From Wolfiporia cocos (taxonomy: Eukaryota; Basidiomycota; Agaricomycetes; Polyporales; Phaeolaceae): a DNA stretch of 64,000 bases. The notes below the pieces were generated by a model. That model searched no databases. It was not told the DNA's origin and saw only the letters and a program-made list of their open reading frames with translations. The stretch spans positions 2,170,001 to 2,234,000 of the forward strand of contig JACCLO010000003.1 of the NCBI GenBank assembly GCA_029448655.1. The letters run 5' to 3'. The position numbers and the translations under genes are program-made. Below are positions 44,398 through 56,290 of this stretch, piece after piece; position 1 is the stretch's first letter; every line of letters begins with the position of its first letter.

Positions 44398-46544
44398 CCG
44401 TTCTCTCCATACTACGACTTCTTCATTTGGGACTGCCTGAACCGCATGAAGCAGCTCTAGATCATGCTGCTCGGCTGACGTATCAAAGGGACTCCAGGTT
44501 GAGAAACTACATGAGACTGCGGGCGTACGCTGGTCGGAGCCGGGAAGTATGGCTTCTACGATCTAGGGGCCATCCAGACACGACGAAGACGGAGTGCATC
44601 TGGAAATTACAACTGCCGGTGTACCTCGCTGTGCCTGTTCGATCGAATCTATCTGAGCTATGGCTCACGGTGCTGAATATCAATGGGTGAAGCTCTGCAG
44701 CATAGTGTGCGCGTTGTCCTCAACCACGCTGGCGAATATCGAGAGTGAATGAGAAGTTTTGATCTCACCTTAGGTGTTCTGAGCCATTATGACAGCTACA
44801 GAGGCGAGACTGTATGACCACCGTCTAATGTGTGGCGTATTGTAGCTGCGGGTTCGGTAAGGGTGAGCGTGGGCCGTGGCATATTCTGAGTAATACCAAA
44901 CTACAAAACGCCACAAGCCAGACAACGGACATACCTAACAGGGCTCCACTTCACGTTATCGTGATGAGGCCAGGGTTTGAATTTCCGTGTATAGGTCATA
45001 GTTCCTGTAGATGAAGCGAGGATCGGCTGATTGTGACAATTGAAATCGGTATGCGCAGCCCGCGCGCTGTCTACGGTGATTTGCTACAGAAATGGACACA
45101 TCGACGCCTGATGATTCTCCGGGGGCTGAGCCCGTTTCCTCTGGTAGCCGTACCGGCAGTCATCTTGTGGTATTACTTGGGCAAACTTGGGCAATTCTGA
45201 TATCAGATGCGTAGAAATGCAAACTTTGGCCCGTGTGAGTGGGTCGGCGGTCCTACAGCACAACACTTCTACACGACGCAGTGAGATGACAACTCAGAAC
45301 AGATTCAGTGTAGTTTCTGCATACGATGTGTATGAAGTTTAATGAGCCGTAACTAGTAGCTCTTGACTGAAAAATCACTTACGTGCCTTCCTATCTATGG
45401 TTTAACGCGCCCTGCTCCTTATTGACGTGCTTACCGTGCTCTTGCACGACCGCCTTTGTGCTATGGTGGTATACAAATTGGTTCTTTCAATATCAAAAAA
45501 AGAACCACGCACGTGCCACGCTAGTGGCAATATTAATCTGGCGCCGCGGGCTTCCAGATCTCAATCTTATCCTCTTATCCGACCCCTGGCTACTCACTAT
45601 GGACGACTGGGCTGTGGCTGCTGTGGTCACCGCGGTATGCCCTGAAAAGTACTGCGCCTTTTACGTATTCATATAAGTCTTCTGTTTTTCTCAGCAGATG
45701 TACGCGAATTTGTAGCATGCTGCGATCACATCAAGGACGGTTGTGAAGCTGAGAGCACTTTCCAACATTCTGGAGAGTAAGGGTGGACACGCGCGACATC
45801 TAGCGTCACCTCCTAATTCCGAGCCGTCCTGACTGCGGTGTGCTCCCGACTAGTTTTTTTTCCATGGGCATGTACTCCGGTTCCTCCGACATGAGTATTG
45901 CGACTCATTCACGACGGATTGGTGGCACGATAGGAGCACTTTGGGCATTTCATGCGCTCTGAATGGTTTGGATTGCGTTGAGAGCATCATGCATCAGAAT
46001 GTGGTCGACCATAACGACTAGCTAACAGTGTCGTAGGGCGGTTCTGCGTATTGCTACATCACGCTCTACCTGATTTTAGCTGGATTATAGGTTGGCGGTC
46101 GCCAGAAAAACCACAAGTATGTCAGGCAAATCACGAATCTTGCTCTGGTGTGCCTCCTGACCGAGCTTTGAGTGATTGGGCTAGCGTTGCTCTCGCATGC
46201 ATCACTCATCCTAACCGCTATTGAAAGGCAACATACGCTGTGATTGCTGTGTATTGCATTACAGGTTTTGTTTTAGCGTTTTGACCCGTAGGTGGCAATG
46301 TCCATGACATCGCGGTTTGTTTCGACATAATACTGGTGGGGGAACGATCATATTCACCACAGACTTAGGCTTCACTCCTTCTGATTGCGGATCGCGTTTA
46401 GCACCCATGGGCTGCCATACCACTCAAAGATCACCGTACGATGGGTGTGGGATCGCTGTTGCCACTGACCTGACATGCCCCTACCTGTACGCGCTTTGGG
46501 AACACACGCACCTTTCAAGCCTGCGCGACAATCTGCCATCGCAA

Positions 46545-46930
46545 TGTCTGACAACGCTCGGAGTCAGGTTGAAGCGTGGCACGGACATTTCAAATCTGGT
46601 GTCTCCCGCGGCCGTCTCCGCCCGCATACTCTGCTGTCTATGCTGCTGATGCACTAGACGAGTGCGGTGCCGCGCCGACCCATCACGCATGGCCTCTTAC
46701 GCCTCACGGACCAAATTACCACTGGGCGCATAGACACGGGATTGCCACTTGCATTGGTAATTATGGACTTCCAGGGTAAGTCTCCATAATCATCGGCCAT
46801 ATGGTGCATCGTGTTCTGATCCTTGCTTCTCGACTGCTTTCGCACAGTCAGCTCGACGGACCTTGCCATACTGGCTGAAATAGCTGCATCAGATGGCTTC
46901 ATGCTACGTTCAAACATGATGTTCCCCAGC
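46545..46930 (+). mobile_element. repeat relic in unit B
   Basis: Counterpart of 39890-40243. A plus-strand frame here contains NARSQVEAWHGHFKSG followed by an Arg/Leu-rich run, loosely like transposase C-terminal regions. It then meets a stop. No terminal repeats or target-site duplication could be found by eye, so the assignment to a mobile element is tentative. Confidence 0.4.
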
Positions 46931-48201
46931 AAGCGCTTACTAGGGTCTGTGCCGTACGGTAGCCGTGCGCGCGCATCTTCGATCGATGAGTAATTGCAGC
47001 GGAACGCCCAGGAGCACCTGTTTACCCTCCCTGTGCGCCGAACTGAGCCTGATATTCCCCCGAAAGCCGCTCAATCTTCTTTTCTCCCATATTCCGTGCT
47101 GAATATCACTTCTATAGCAGTCTCTTCTCGTAACTGCGCACAACCCACATCGGCAACCATCTTCCATTAGACAGCTTGAACAGGTTAGGTGGCAAACTAT
47201 GATATATGACGACCCACTGCGCTGACGCAGCGCGAGCCTCATTATGTCCATCGAGCTGCTCGAAAGGCACTGCGTCATGTGTGGCATCTATACACGTACT
47301 TCTCTCTCGAAACTCCAACGTCTCAGGCACAGGGGTGTGCAGAGTGTCATCCAGGCCCGATGACCGCTCAACTGTATCATTGAAAACGGTGCCTTTTGCG
47401 TGCAGCATCAGTACGTCTGGGTGCCTTGTCTGTTGACGTCTGCCAATGGAACATTTGGCATATATAGCTGTCGTGGCATCGAAGTCACCGTTTAGTATGC
47501 GCACGTCAAGGGCCAGCACACTCGTACTGCCTCTGTCGATGGTCGGCAGTTGACGCCGGATTCGCCTAAGTCGATTGAAATCCTATATGTCAGGAGAGCG
47601 CAGTAAGTGACTGTATTATATGTTCATGGAGTTATCTTATGTAAGCCGGCGTCGCCAGCAGCGTTCACCGTTTGTTGTGTTTCTGTGGGACTGTGCCGCA
47701 TGCCGTAACGACCCATGAAGTTAAACCTGCCGGATGTGTCATAATGGCGTGGCTATTCTTGAATGAGACATCGCCGTGCGATTCGCAATAATCCACTCCT
47801 TGGCAGAAGCAATAGATAATCAACGAATCAGCGATGGGTCGGTGAAGGCTATGAGCTATCAGATAACATTCAAACATCCAACGTACTCTCATGACTTTCT
47901 TTCGGCCCCGCTGTAGCTCGTGGAGTACCAACCCTAGGAGATGCGCAGTGTCCATTTTTTGTCTCTGTAGATACAATGTGGAACGTGAAGCACAGCGGGA
48001 AATAGGCGACGTCTCGTCAAAAAAGGTATGACAGGAAGAATGCAACATAAACGAAATAATGTTCAATCCGTGCCGTGAAGAACAATGTGACTGGCAGTTC
48101 GTCTCGTGTCACTCAAGAGCTGATCGCGAGAAAAGGGACGGTGACCGAATATGCAACAAGGTCCGCCGACGCGCGACGCAAGGAAAGCGGCGCAGGTAAT
48201 C

Positions 48202-50257
48202 TCAGTACAAGATCCGGATAACATCACCTTCCAATGCAAAACCTCCGCGCTCGTGCAGCGCGAATGCCGCTTTAGTGACCTCCGCTGTGTCATAGTCTTC
48301 GTGCTTGTCAGCCGGCATGGCTGCGTTCAAAAATGTGACAAGAGCAGCGATGGTCAGCTCGTCCGTCCGCTCGAAGGTGGACTGGAACAAGAATTTTACT
48401 GATTGGAACGCGAACTGGAGGCTGAGAGCCACAGATACACGTCAGCACCTTGCACCTGAGTCGACTTGTAAAGGATAGCTCACCGTCCAGGAGGCGTGTC
48501 AAGGTCTGCGAAGCGAGCAGGATGCACCGCGTCCACATCCATTGCGTCGTCGTCCGCCGCGTCTGCTTCACCCTCTGACGCCTCGGATACGAGCGAGCGT
48601 CTCCTGCCATTTGTCATACCGGCTGGGTGCGCATCTTCCTGTCTCACGCGCGGGGACAAAAACTCCGCTTGAGCAACTGCCTTTGCCTTTCTTCTATCTT
48701 CGCGTCGACGTGTCCCTTCTTCTTCGTCGACCGACTCGACGCCCTCCTCCGACTCCGGGTCATCACTATCGTCTGCCCCATTTGTCGCCATATAACGCTC
48801 ATTGTAGCGCATGGCGCCTCGTTGAGCCATGACGTCGGCGAGCTCGGCCTCTTTTTGCGAACGCCTCTCCCTGTTAATCGAGGTTTCAAAAGACATGATG
48901 TTTATGGATTCCGCATTACCCACCGTCTTCTAAGACACTTGTTACGGTGTTGCTGCCACGGGTACGCACAGTACGCGCTGTCTTGCCGCAACTGCACCCA
49001 TTTTGAGCAAATGGTGCAAAAGACGCGGTTAGGTTCAACGTCGCCCGCTAAGGGGTCAGCGCGTAGTTGCGCAGCACGCTGTTCTGCATTACGCCGCTTA
49101 GGCTCATGCCCCGGTGGATAGAAGCTCGTGGTCAGGTCCTTGAGAGACGGCTGAGAAACTGGGGTAGAAATCGAACTGGTACTAATTGACGTTGCAGTAC
49201 CGCCATTGACTATGGGTGGAGAAATCATAGGCAGATACGAGGAAGATGCGAGAGCTAGCAAGTGCTTGGATGGGGGCGGGACACTATCGATGGTGGGGAT
49301 GCTGTATAACGTGTTCAATCAGATGCGATCGAACACGATAGCTTGCCACTCACTTTGCTGTGGTAGGGGCAGGAGTCGAGGAATCGGAGGCATCAGGCTG
49401 GCACGATGCACAGTGGTCCGACCAGATTTTGGCGGCCTGATTGTTGTCGGCATTGCCAATGTGGACCCATGTCTCGCATGTCCTGCAAAGGACGCGTTCA
49501 GAGTCGAACTTGCGTACGTTCAAGTCTGAAGCAAAGACTGCATTCCGATCGTCAATTGGGTGCGTGGATTTGGCACTACAAAGAGATATCAGCAGGGATC
49601 GAGAAGCATGGCCGGAAATTGTACTCACGCTCTTTTGGCCAGGCAGCTCTTGCGATGAGCATCCCAGGGAATAGAGCAGTACGTCGAGTTGGGTCTAAGA
49701 CGAATCCACTTGTCGCATGACCCGCAAAGAACACGATAGGCCTCAAATTGGGCGACGTATGGGTCGGAGCGAAGATATTCGATTCGTTCTTCTTCAGTCC
49801 GCTTTGCTCGTCTTCTCTTCGACTGTGGCTGCGATGCATCGTACGAAACCTCAGCGACTGGGGATACGGGCTCTGGGTTTACTTGCGGCGCGTTGGCACT
49901 AATTTGAATCCAATCAAAACTGAGTTGTGGCCATTCCGTCAATTTGCACTCACCACTGCAGCCGGTGCGCCTCCCAATGTTTCACGGTGAACCCTCCCGT
50001 CGACTCGTCTCTGAATGACACGCCCTCGCCGCAGCTTTCGCAAATTACCCGACCGGTTTCGTATTCGCCCTTTCCAGGAAGTTCTGTTGTGCTGCGCGTC
50101 TGTTCTCCTTCTTCGGATTGGCCATGTGCGCCAGAAGTGCGGCCGCCACCTGTGGAACGCGTCTTGCGCTTCTGGGGTATGCTGCAGCCGATATTGGGGT
50201 GGGCACACGGACCGCGATACGCGATGCGGTGAGTACTCACGTTGCCGCTGGAGCCAT
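48202..50257 (-). CDS. four-finger zinc protein, one finger per exon
   Basis: Seven exons in transcription order, 50257-50241, 50181-49954, 49919-49629, 49575-49354, 49301-48924, 48870-48484 and 48421-48202, give 580 residues. Exons 2-5 each carry one CxxC...H-x3-C finger: VICESCGEG with HRLQC (C53, C56, H78, C82); VLCGSCDKW with HRKSC (147, 150, 170, 174); VLCRTCETW with HCASC (209, 212, 233, 237); and VFCTICSKW with HRNKC (348, 351, 371, 375). Every intron is phase 2, so the finger exons are symmetrical. The first finger's last Cys is restored only by splicing a 34-nt intron. Exon 6 is acidic and Lys/Arg-rich. The 72-residue tail (LQFAFQSVKFLFQSTFERTD to DVIRILY) faintly resembles the C-terminal winged helix of Mcm3. 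Nuclear DNA or protein binding is likely; the function is unknown. Confidence 0.75.
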
Positions 50258-53243
50258 TGCGCTCTCTGTGGACGATGTGCTATGCGTAATTGTGTGAATA
50301 CGGGACCGAGAGGAGGAAATAGACGCGAATGCATACTCGATCTTCATCTGAGGCTTGCTAGGTTGCACGGATGTTGAGTACACTCAGGCGGACAGCGAGT
50401 GCATCGCCCGGGTGGCGGGGGAGGTCTGGGGAGGAGGATAGGAGGGGGGATTGACGTGGAAGTCGAGGACAAGGTGATATAATTTATGAACTGAACAAAG
50501 AAGCGAAAACATTTGAATTTGCTTGGCCGGAATTCCGGAAAACAGATCGTAAAACATTCCCAGGAATGAAATCAAAATCCCTGATTAAGCGGCTCCTCGT
50601 CCTAAAAAGGGATACCTCCTGATTCATGTTCGAGACCATGTGCTACTTTGGCAGTTCATTTATTAGCTTTCTGGCTCAGCTCTGTTGCTAACTTCGACAT
50701 TTGAACCATCATATGTAGATTTCCAGATGCTGATGTTACCGTCAATTCGACCTCTGCATGCTGCCTCCGCGCGAACAAGCCGTGGAGCGGAAATGCACTC
50801 AGTGGCAGGTCCGTGCGGAGGTTGGAAAATGCGTCTCCTCGAGGCATTGTTCTTTCTACATTGTCCCGGACGCCGGATCCAGACATGTGCAGAGCTTCGC
50901 GATATCAGATGGTGAGAACTTTCCCTCTTCGGGGAGGGTTCTGCACAACATATTCGGAACATTTGGGCCCTGTCCAATAGACGTGTGACTTCGCTTCGTC
51001 GTATGTTTTGCTTTCGTTAGCTTGCCAAATGGCCACCGCTCCCTGACACGGCAGATTAATTGCATGTCGCGCGTATCACCCGTCACCATTGCTCCGCCGA
51101 TATAGCTATGTGCTTAATGTGATGCGCTATGGTCCATTCTCATTAGTGGTCTGCATGTCCGCCACAATCACAAGCCATCCTGTCTAGATCGAACTCGGCA
51201 GCATTCAGCGACTAAGGTTTACGGAAGATCACCTGTGCATGTTGCTACGAGTCTACCCACCAATCTCTGCTTTGCTAATATCAAAGCCTACTGTAAAACC
51301 TATGCAGAACTCATCGTGACAACAGTCCAATTACTGGACGAAAGATTGTCATGGCTCCCGAACTGCCACCACGAAGATCTTGCTATCCGGAAAGACGGGA
51401 GCCATTCGCGGATGTGTCGCGTTCTGGGGCAGCAACTACGGGAATACATCTCAATCTGACTGACTACAATGATAGATTGCGCTCCTTTGGGCAATCCCGC
51501 GGTCACAACCCGCGCTTTCATCATCAACTGTCCAGATATCACGTAGAGATCAAGAAGGCACGACGCTGCTGGAAAGAGGGCATTGTCCCGCCGTATATGC
51601 TCTAACGCTCACGCCACCGCGCGGGCTTGTCAGACAATCCTTCGGAGCCTATAACTTGATTACACAGTCCCGTATCCCCCTTGCTGGAGGAAGTCTTTCA
51701 GCCTTTTGACTATGACTTCAAGTCCAGTTAGCCACTTGGCTAGTTCGACGTCGAATTTCTCGTGAGACCCTCCCTGAGTGATGCGGGTATAGAAGTCGTG
51801 ACGATGAGGAACTGCTCTGATTGCAACCTGGATTCCGTTGCGGATCCCGCGGGTGATAGATAGATAGAAGCATGCAAGCCAAACCGGTGCACGGGTACCA
51901 ACCATCAGAACATATCCAGCACGGGTGATTTTGATAGATACGCACTGATACAGCCGACCGAATTATGAACGTATGGTGGTGTTTCAATACAGTATCATAT
52001 GACCGCTTAAAGCAGACATGCAGTTCCGAGGACCTATCATTCTGCATATTCTGAAGCGCTTGACATGTGAACAGAAGGCCGCTGAGAATGACAACGGCAG
52101 GGAGGACTTGGGTCAGACATGAGAAATGACTTTGGAGAAAAACATAACCCACCGGATGAGCCTTACAAGGCAGGCAGTTCCGTGACGCTGGTTCTCTTCG
52201 GCTTCGCAGATGACCAGTTTCTCTAGAGTTGTTGACCGTGTGGAAGTCGCCTCGTATCGGCCGCGGACACCCTAAAAACGTTCATCATTCAGGGTGCACT
52301 ACCGAAACAACGGGCGGAAAACATACGGCAAGGTTATTCCTTAAGTCGTGTTGAACAAATCCAAAGACTCCAATGCCTAAGAGATCTACGGTTTGCATCC
52401 GTGAGCCATAAGTGTTATTTTGAATTCAGCGAAGCTCAGGGTCGTACCAAACATATTCAAGAAATCAGATGTAGCCAACAGGAATAGGGCGGTCTCGACC
52501 CCATCTTCCGTTATGGGCACATCGGCAAAAGACTACCCCATTCTTAGCTTCCGCTGACCGAGCAATCGACGCAAACGTTGCCCTCGGAGCTACCGTACCT
52601 TCGCAGTCTCGAATAACGGTGCCATGGTCGGTGGGCTGTGACTCTGGCAGTAACAGGCGAGGTGGAACCCGAAGCAAGAGAATCGATAGCTCGATAGTGC
52701 AACTTTTGTGAACGAGCCGCGGCAGACCTTGCTGAAACCTGCAGGTCTGTTCGGTTCGGTTCCAGTAGCACCGCCCGCACGGTATGTTCTTCACGTTGTT
52801 GAAATGCGGAACGATGTGGAATTAAAATCAAGAGTCGGCGATATCCGTCTCGTCTTGTCATACAATGCAATGATCGGATAAACACACCATCCGCGCAAGC
52901 TCGAGGATAAAGAGATATCGGCCAGACTTATGTCTTATGCCGTGGAAAAAAGTATCGTGATGTCCAAGTCCCTGTTTAATGTCAAAAGCCGAGCGTTTGC
53001 TATCTATAGGACCTGCCTGTTGTGGATATCCCCGCGCCTCGGCAGACACCGTCCCAGTCACTGCCTCATCCTCCCTTAATTGCGCGTCTAGCGCAACGTG
53101 TTCAGCCACACGGGGGCACAAAGCCGTCCCCTTCATTGACTCGACGAACACTTGATTGTCTGATGCCACAACGGTAACACGATTGTGGTCGCTCACATCG
53201 ACGGAAACCGAGGCAGGCATTGCTGTAGGCGCTGTGGATTTAG
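50258..53243. other. 3-kb stretch without secure genes
   Basis: Between the zinc-finger gene and the divergently placed kinase. Several minus-strand frames occur (for example 51660-51905 and 52858-53220) but they have no recognised domains and do not join convincingly. The last one would start only 24 bp from the kinase start, which argues against it. Confidence 0.45.
51660..51905 (-). CDS. hypothetical C-terminal exon
   Basis: A frame ending GGSHEKFDVELAKWLTGLEV and then VKRLKDFLQQGGYGTV reads like an amphipathic helical C terminus. An upstream overlapping frame (51718-52152) has a hydrophobic N-terminal stretch that could be a membrane helix, but no good splice joins them. I do not recognise the family. 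Confidence 0.25.
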   Translation of the reverse strand: MVGTRAPVWLACFYLSITRGIRNGIQVAIRAVPHRHDFYTRITQGGSHEKFDVELAKWLTGLEVIVKRLKDFLQQGGYGTV

Positions 53244-54628
53244 ATGGCTCGAGTTTACGCCGATGTTAATGCAACATTGGGTCCGGGTTGGTATGATTAT
53301 GGTGAGCAACATCCATAGACCTCATGAATGGTATTGCGGCAACTAACTGCTGCAGAGAGCTTGAAAATAGAGTGGAATGTACCGGACCGATATGAGATAA
53401 TCCGTAGAATCGGGGGTGGCAAATACTCAGAGGTTCGCCCTTTGTGATCCTACCTATTGTGTACGGGAATAATTCTCGGGCAGGTCTTCGAAGGTATAGA
53501 CTTGTCCAATGAGGAAGAGTGCGTCATCAAGGTACTCAAACCTGTCGCAAAAAAGAAGATCAAACGCGAGATCAAGATCCTGCGTAACATAGCTGGAGGC
53601 CCTAATGTCATCAGCCTCTTGGATGTTATCTATGACCAGAACTCGCTTTCCAACAGCTTGGTCATGGAATTTGTACGGAACTCGGATTGGAGGGACATAT
53701 ACCGCATCATGTCAGAAGTTGAAATCAAGTACTACATATTTCAGCTGCTGAAGGTCCGCGCCATTGTGACCACTTTATAGGCAGGATTATGTACTAACTT
53801 CCATAGGCTCTTGACTTTGTGCATTCCCGTGGCATCATGCACCGCGATGTCAAGCCCGCGAACATAATGTTCGACAGGGAGCGTCGCAAGGTAGCTGACC
53901 TTGTATCCCTTCATATCGCGGCTGATTTTGTTGTAGCTGAAACTCATAGACTGGGGTCTTGCCGAGTTCTATCATCCTGGGACAGAGTATCACCCGCGGG
54001 TCGGGTCGCGATACTTTAAAAGTCCTGAGCTATTAGTGGCATACAAACTATACGACTATAGTTTAGACCTGTGGTGTGTTGGGTGTATTCTGGCGTCCCT
54101 AGTACGTCGACTTGGGATTTGCAGCTTTCAGCCCCTCTCACCAGACACCGAGATTTTTCGCAGGGAGTTTTTCTTCCGAGGCAGAGATAACGATGACCAG
54201 CTTGTCAAGATCGTGAAAGCGCTCGGCTCAGAATGCTTCGAACGATATCTAGCCAAGTACGACTTGACCCTGAGGTCGGATAATCCCGAGTTTTTGAACA
54301 GGTATGTTCGGGCGGTGTATTGCGCCTCACCGACTTACCTGGCATGGGAAGTTACGTCAAGCAACCCTGGACACGCTTCATCTGCACCGACGCTCGTCAC
54401 CTTGCTACTCCCGACGTTCTGGAATTGATCGATAAGCTGCTGCGTTACGACCACCAGGAACGTCTTACCGCTGCCGAAGCAATAGGACACGCTTATTTCA
54501 GTGGGTATTTTTTTGCAACTCTTAGAAACCCTTCCGCTCATCACTTAGCGAATGAAGATGTTGTGAGGCTCCAGACGCCGTCAAATCCTGCGGAATGTTT
54601 CAGTGACTCCGGCTTTTACTCAGCTTGA
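53244..54628 (+). CDS. casein kinase 2 catalytic (alpha) subunit, divergent
   Basis: Seven exons, 53244-53301, 53356-53432, 53484-53753, 53807-53890, 53937-54101, 54153-54301 and 54352-54628, give 359 residues. CK2-alpha traits run throughout: [10 protein letters not shown] near the start; the loop [33 protein letters not shown] with the basic cluster; the catalytic loop [14 protein letters not shown]; the CK2-specific DWG motif in [50 protein letters not shown]; and [15 protein letters not shown]. The loop has GGGKYS instead of the usual GRGKYS, and several otherwise invariant positions differ, so this is probably a diverged paralog and not the main housekeeping copy. All catalytic residues are kept. 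CK2 phosphorylates acidic Ser/Thr sites in nucleus and cytoplasm. The C-terminal 40 residues are unlike other CK2 tails. Confidence 0.9.
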
Positions 54629-56290
54629 GTTCCGTTCCATAGGTTTGAGTCTCCTTCTCCTTGAATCAATTGTGTGCTATCATCACACTAGTGCTCTTCT
54701 GTTGTTCTTGTGATAATCTCCGGCTGCTTGACGATCGTGATGTGTCAAGAGGTTGCCGGATCTCGTCGCTCTTGATGAATAGGATTTCCTCGTAGCGCGC
54801 CGCCAAGTTTGTGACATGTCTCTCCCATGTTATCGTCCGAGAATCATATGCTATCACAAATCTCTGCACTGGTGAGTGTTAGGGATAAGCCCTTTCATCG
54901 ACCATCTTGTATGCAGGAGTAATTCGCATCAAATCGGCGTTGAGCATCATCATGGGGCCCCCGTGTGTTAATATCATACGTCCGCCTTGACGGTATAGTG
55001 GTCTCCACGCATCGCAACTTCAAATTGGCGCAATTCAATACTATGCGAGGACATTTCAGCAGATATGGATGTCTCTGATTGCTTGCTGCGGCCATACCAG
55101 AGTTATGGTGCCAGGGATGATCATGGTATCGCGAAGCGACCCTTGTCTCCACCCTGGATTTCGGGCACATGGCTGCTCACCATGCTCCATAGATACCTCG
55201 ACGGCGAAATGGCATCGATAGCTTGACGGCAAGACTAGGTGAGTGACTATCAAGGCCCTGCCTCTCAGGAGTTGTTTCTATGACCGTCTAGGCTGGCATG
55301 AACTACCGGTCAAATAGGTACCGTCTTCGTAATTCACCGCCATTCACCGCCGGCGAGGTTCAGGTGCCATCATTCTTAGGACGTACATAAACTTCAGAAA
55401 ACGAGGGTAATATCAGCGGAGTTTACGATGCTGACCAGTAAGAACGCTGGTCCGTTCTCCCATCGCTGACTCGTAGAAGTCCGGGAAGGACGTTATTCAG
55501 CTTGGCAGCCTACCCGAGAATTTGTCAACTCGGTGTTTTCGGCCCATTTGCTAACACTGCGAAAGGAAACCTGACCAAGAGCCCTTCGCAGTTGTGCTAA
55601 GCTCTGTGAACAGCTTGCTGAGGATATAAGTGTAAATGCACATGTCATTTGTCAACATCGTCCACGCCTACAGAGATGAGAACACGGCCTACATAAGGAG
55701 TACGATCGCAAGCCCTCACGCATTTTCACCATTGGTCCTTCTAAGTCTCGTTACAGTAAAATCCTCGGCGTATGACAGGATTGGCATGTCACATTCAGGG
55801 AGCTGAACAAAAAGATGCCTTGTAGGTCTAGGGCGTTCCGCATGATACCTTCCGAGCAGCACGGGTTTTACTTACTAAACGAGGAAGCTCGGTCGTGGTT
55901 TCCGGAAGACGTATTAGGGCAAGCGTATACAAGAGCACGCTGAAAACGCATGCGCTCTTGTATTCTCAGCGCAGTGTCAATTCGGTGTCTAGGTCGCTTG
56001 GAAATATGTCTCGCCAAAACGTATATGAGGTCTGCCGGCGGAAAGCTTAACTTGGCTGGTAACCGAATCGGTTCCCAACCACCGGTCGTCATTGCTGCTG
56101 GTGAGTGAGCGTGATGCAAGTCGTATATAAGGACATTTAGATCTGCGCATGTTCGAGTGAAACACGTCGGAACCAGCCAAAGCCTCGGATAATCTGAGAT
56201 AACAGCCCTGCGGAGCAGAAATCAGGAGATCGTCGAACATAACTTCCTCCAAGCCATAGGCGGCCACTCGCCCGCTTTCTTCTCTGCCTC
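54629..56290. other. intergenic region
   Basis: 1.7 kb between the CK2 gene and the first Zn2Cys6 regulator. It contains only short frames and should include the regulator's promoter. A short direct repeat (attcaccgcc twice, near 55331-55351) is visible. No gene is supported. Confidence 0.5.

Larger units (their letters stand above)
41876..46930. repeat. tandem segmental duplication, unit B
   Basis: Second copy of the laccase-bearing segment described for 35340-40243, in the same orientation. The coding parts and core promoter are the best conserved. Both laccases are 1566 nt of coding sequence in 13 exons; only exons 8 and 10 differ, by minus 6 and plus 6 nt. Confidence 0.75.
44322..48201. 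other. upstream region of laccase B and flank
   Basis: The part up to 46930 belongs to duplication unit B: promoter, diverged upstream sequence and repeat relic. The remaining 1.3 kb to the zinc-finger gene has only short frames without domains. Confidence 0.55.

Noticed and set aside
52465..53220. Minus-strand frames upstream of the CK2 gene
   Set aside because: No motif, no convincing splice joins, and the start would lie only 24 bp from the kinase start on the other strand.
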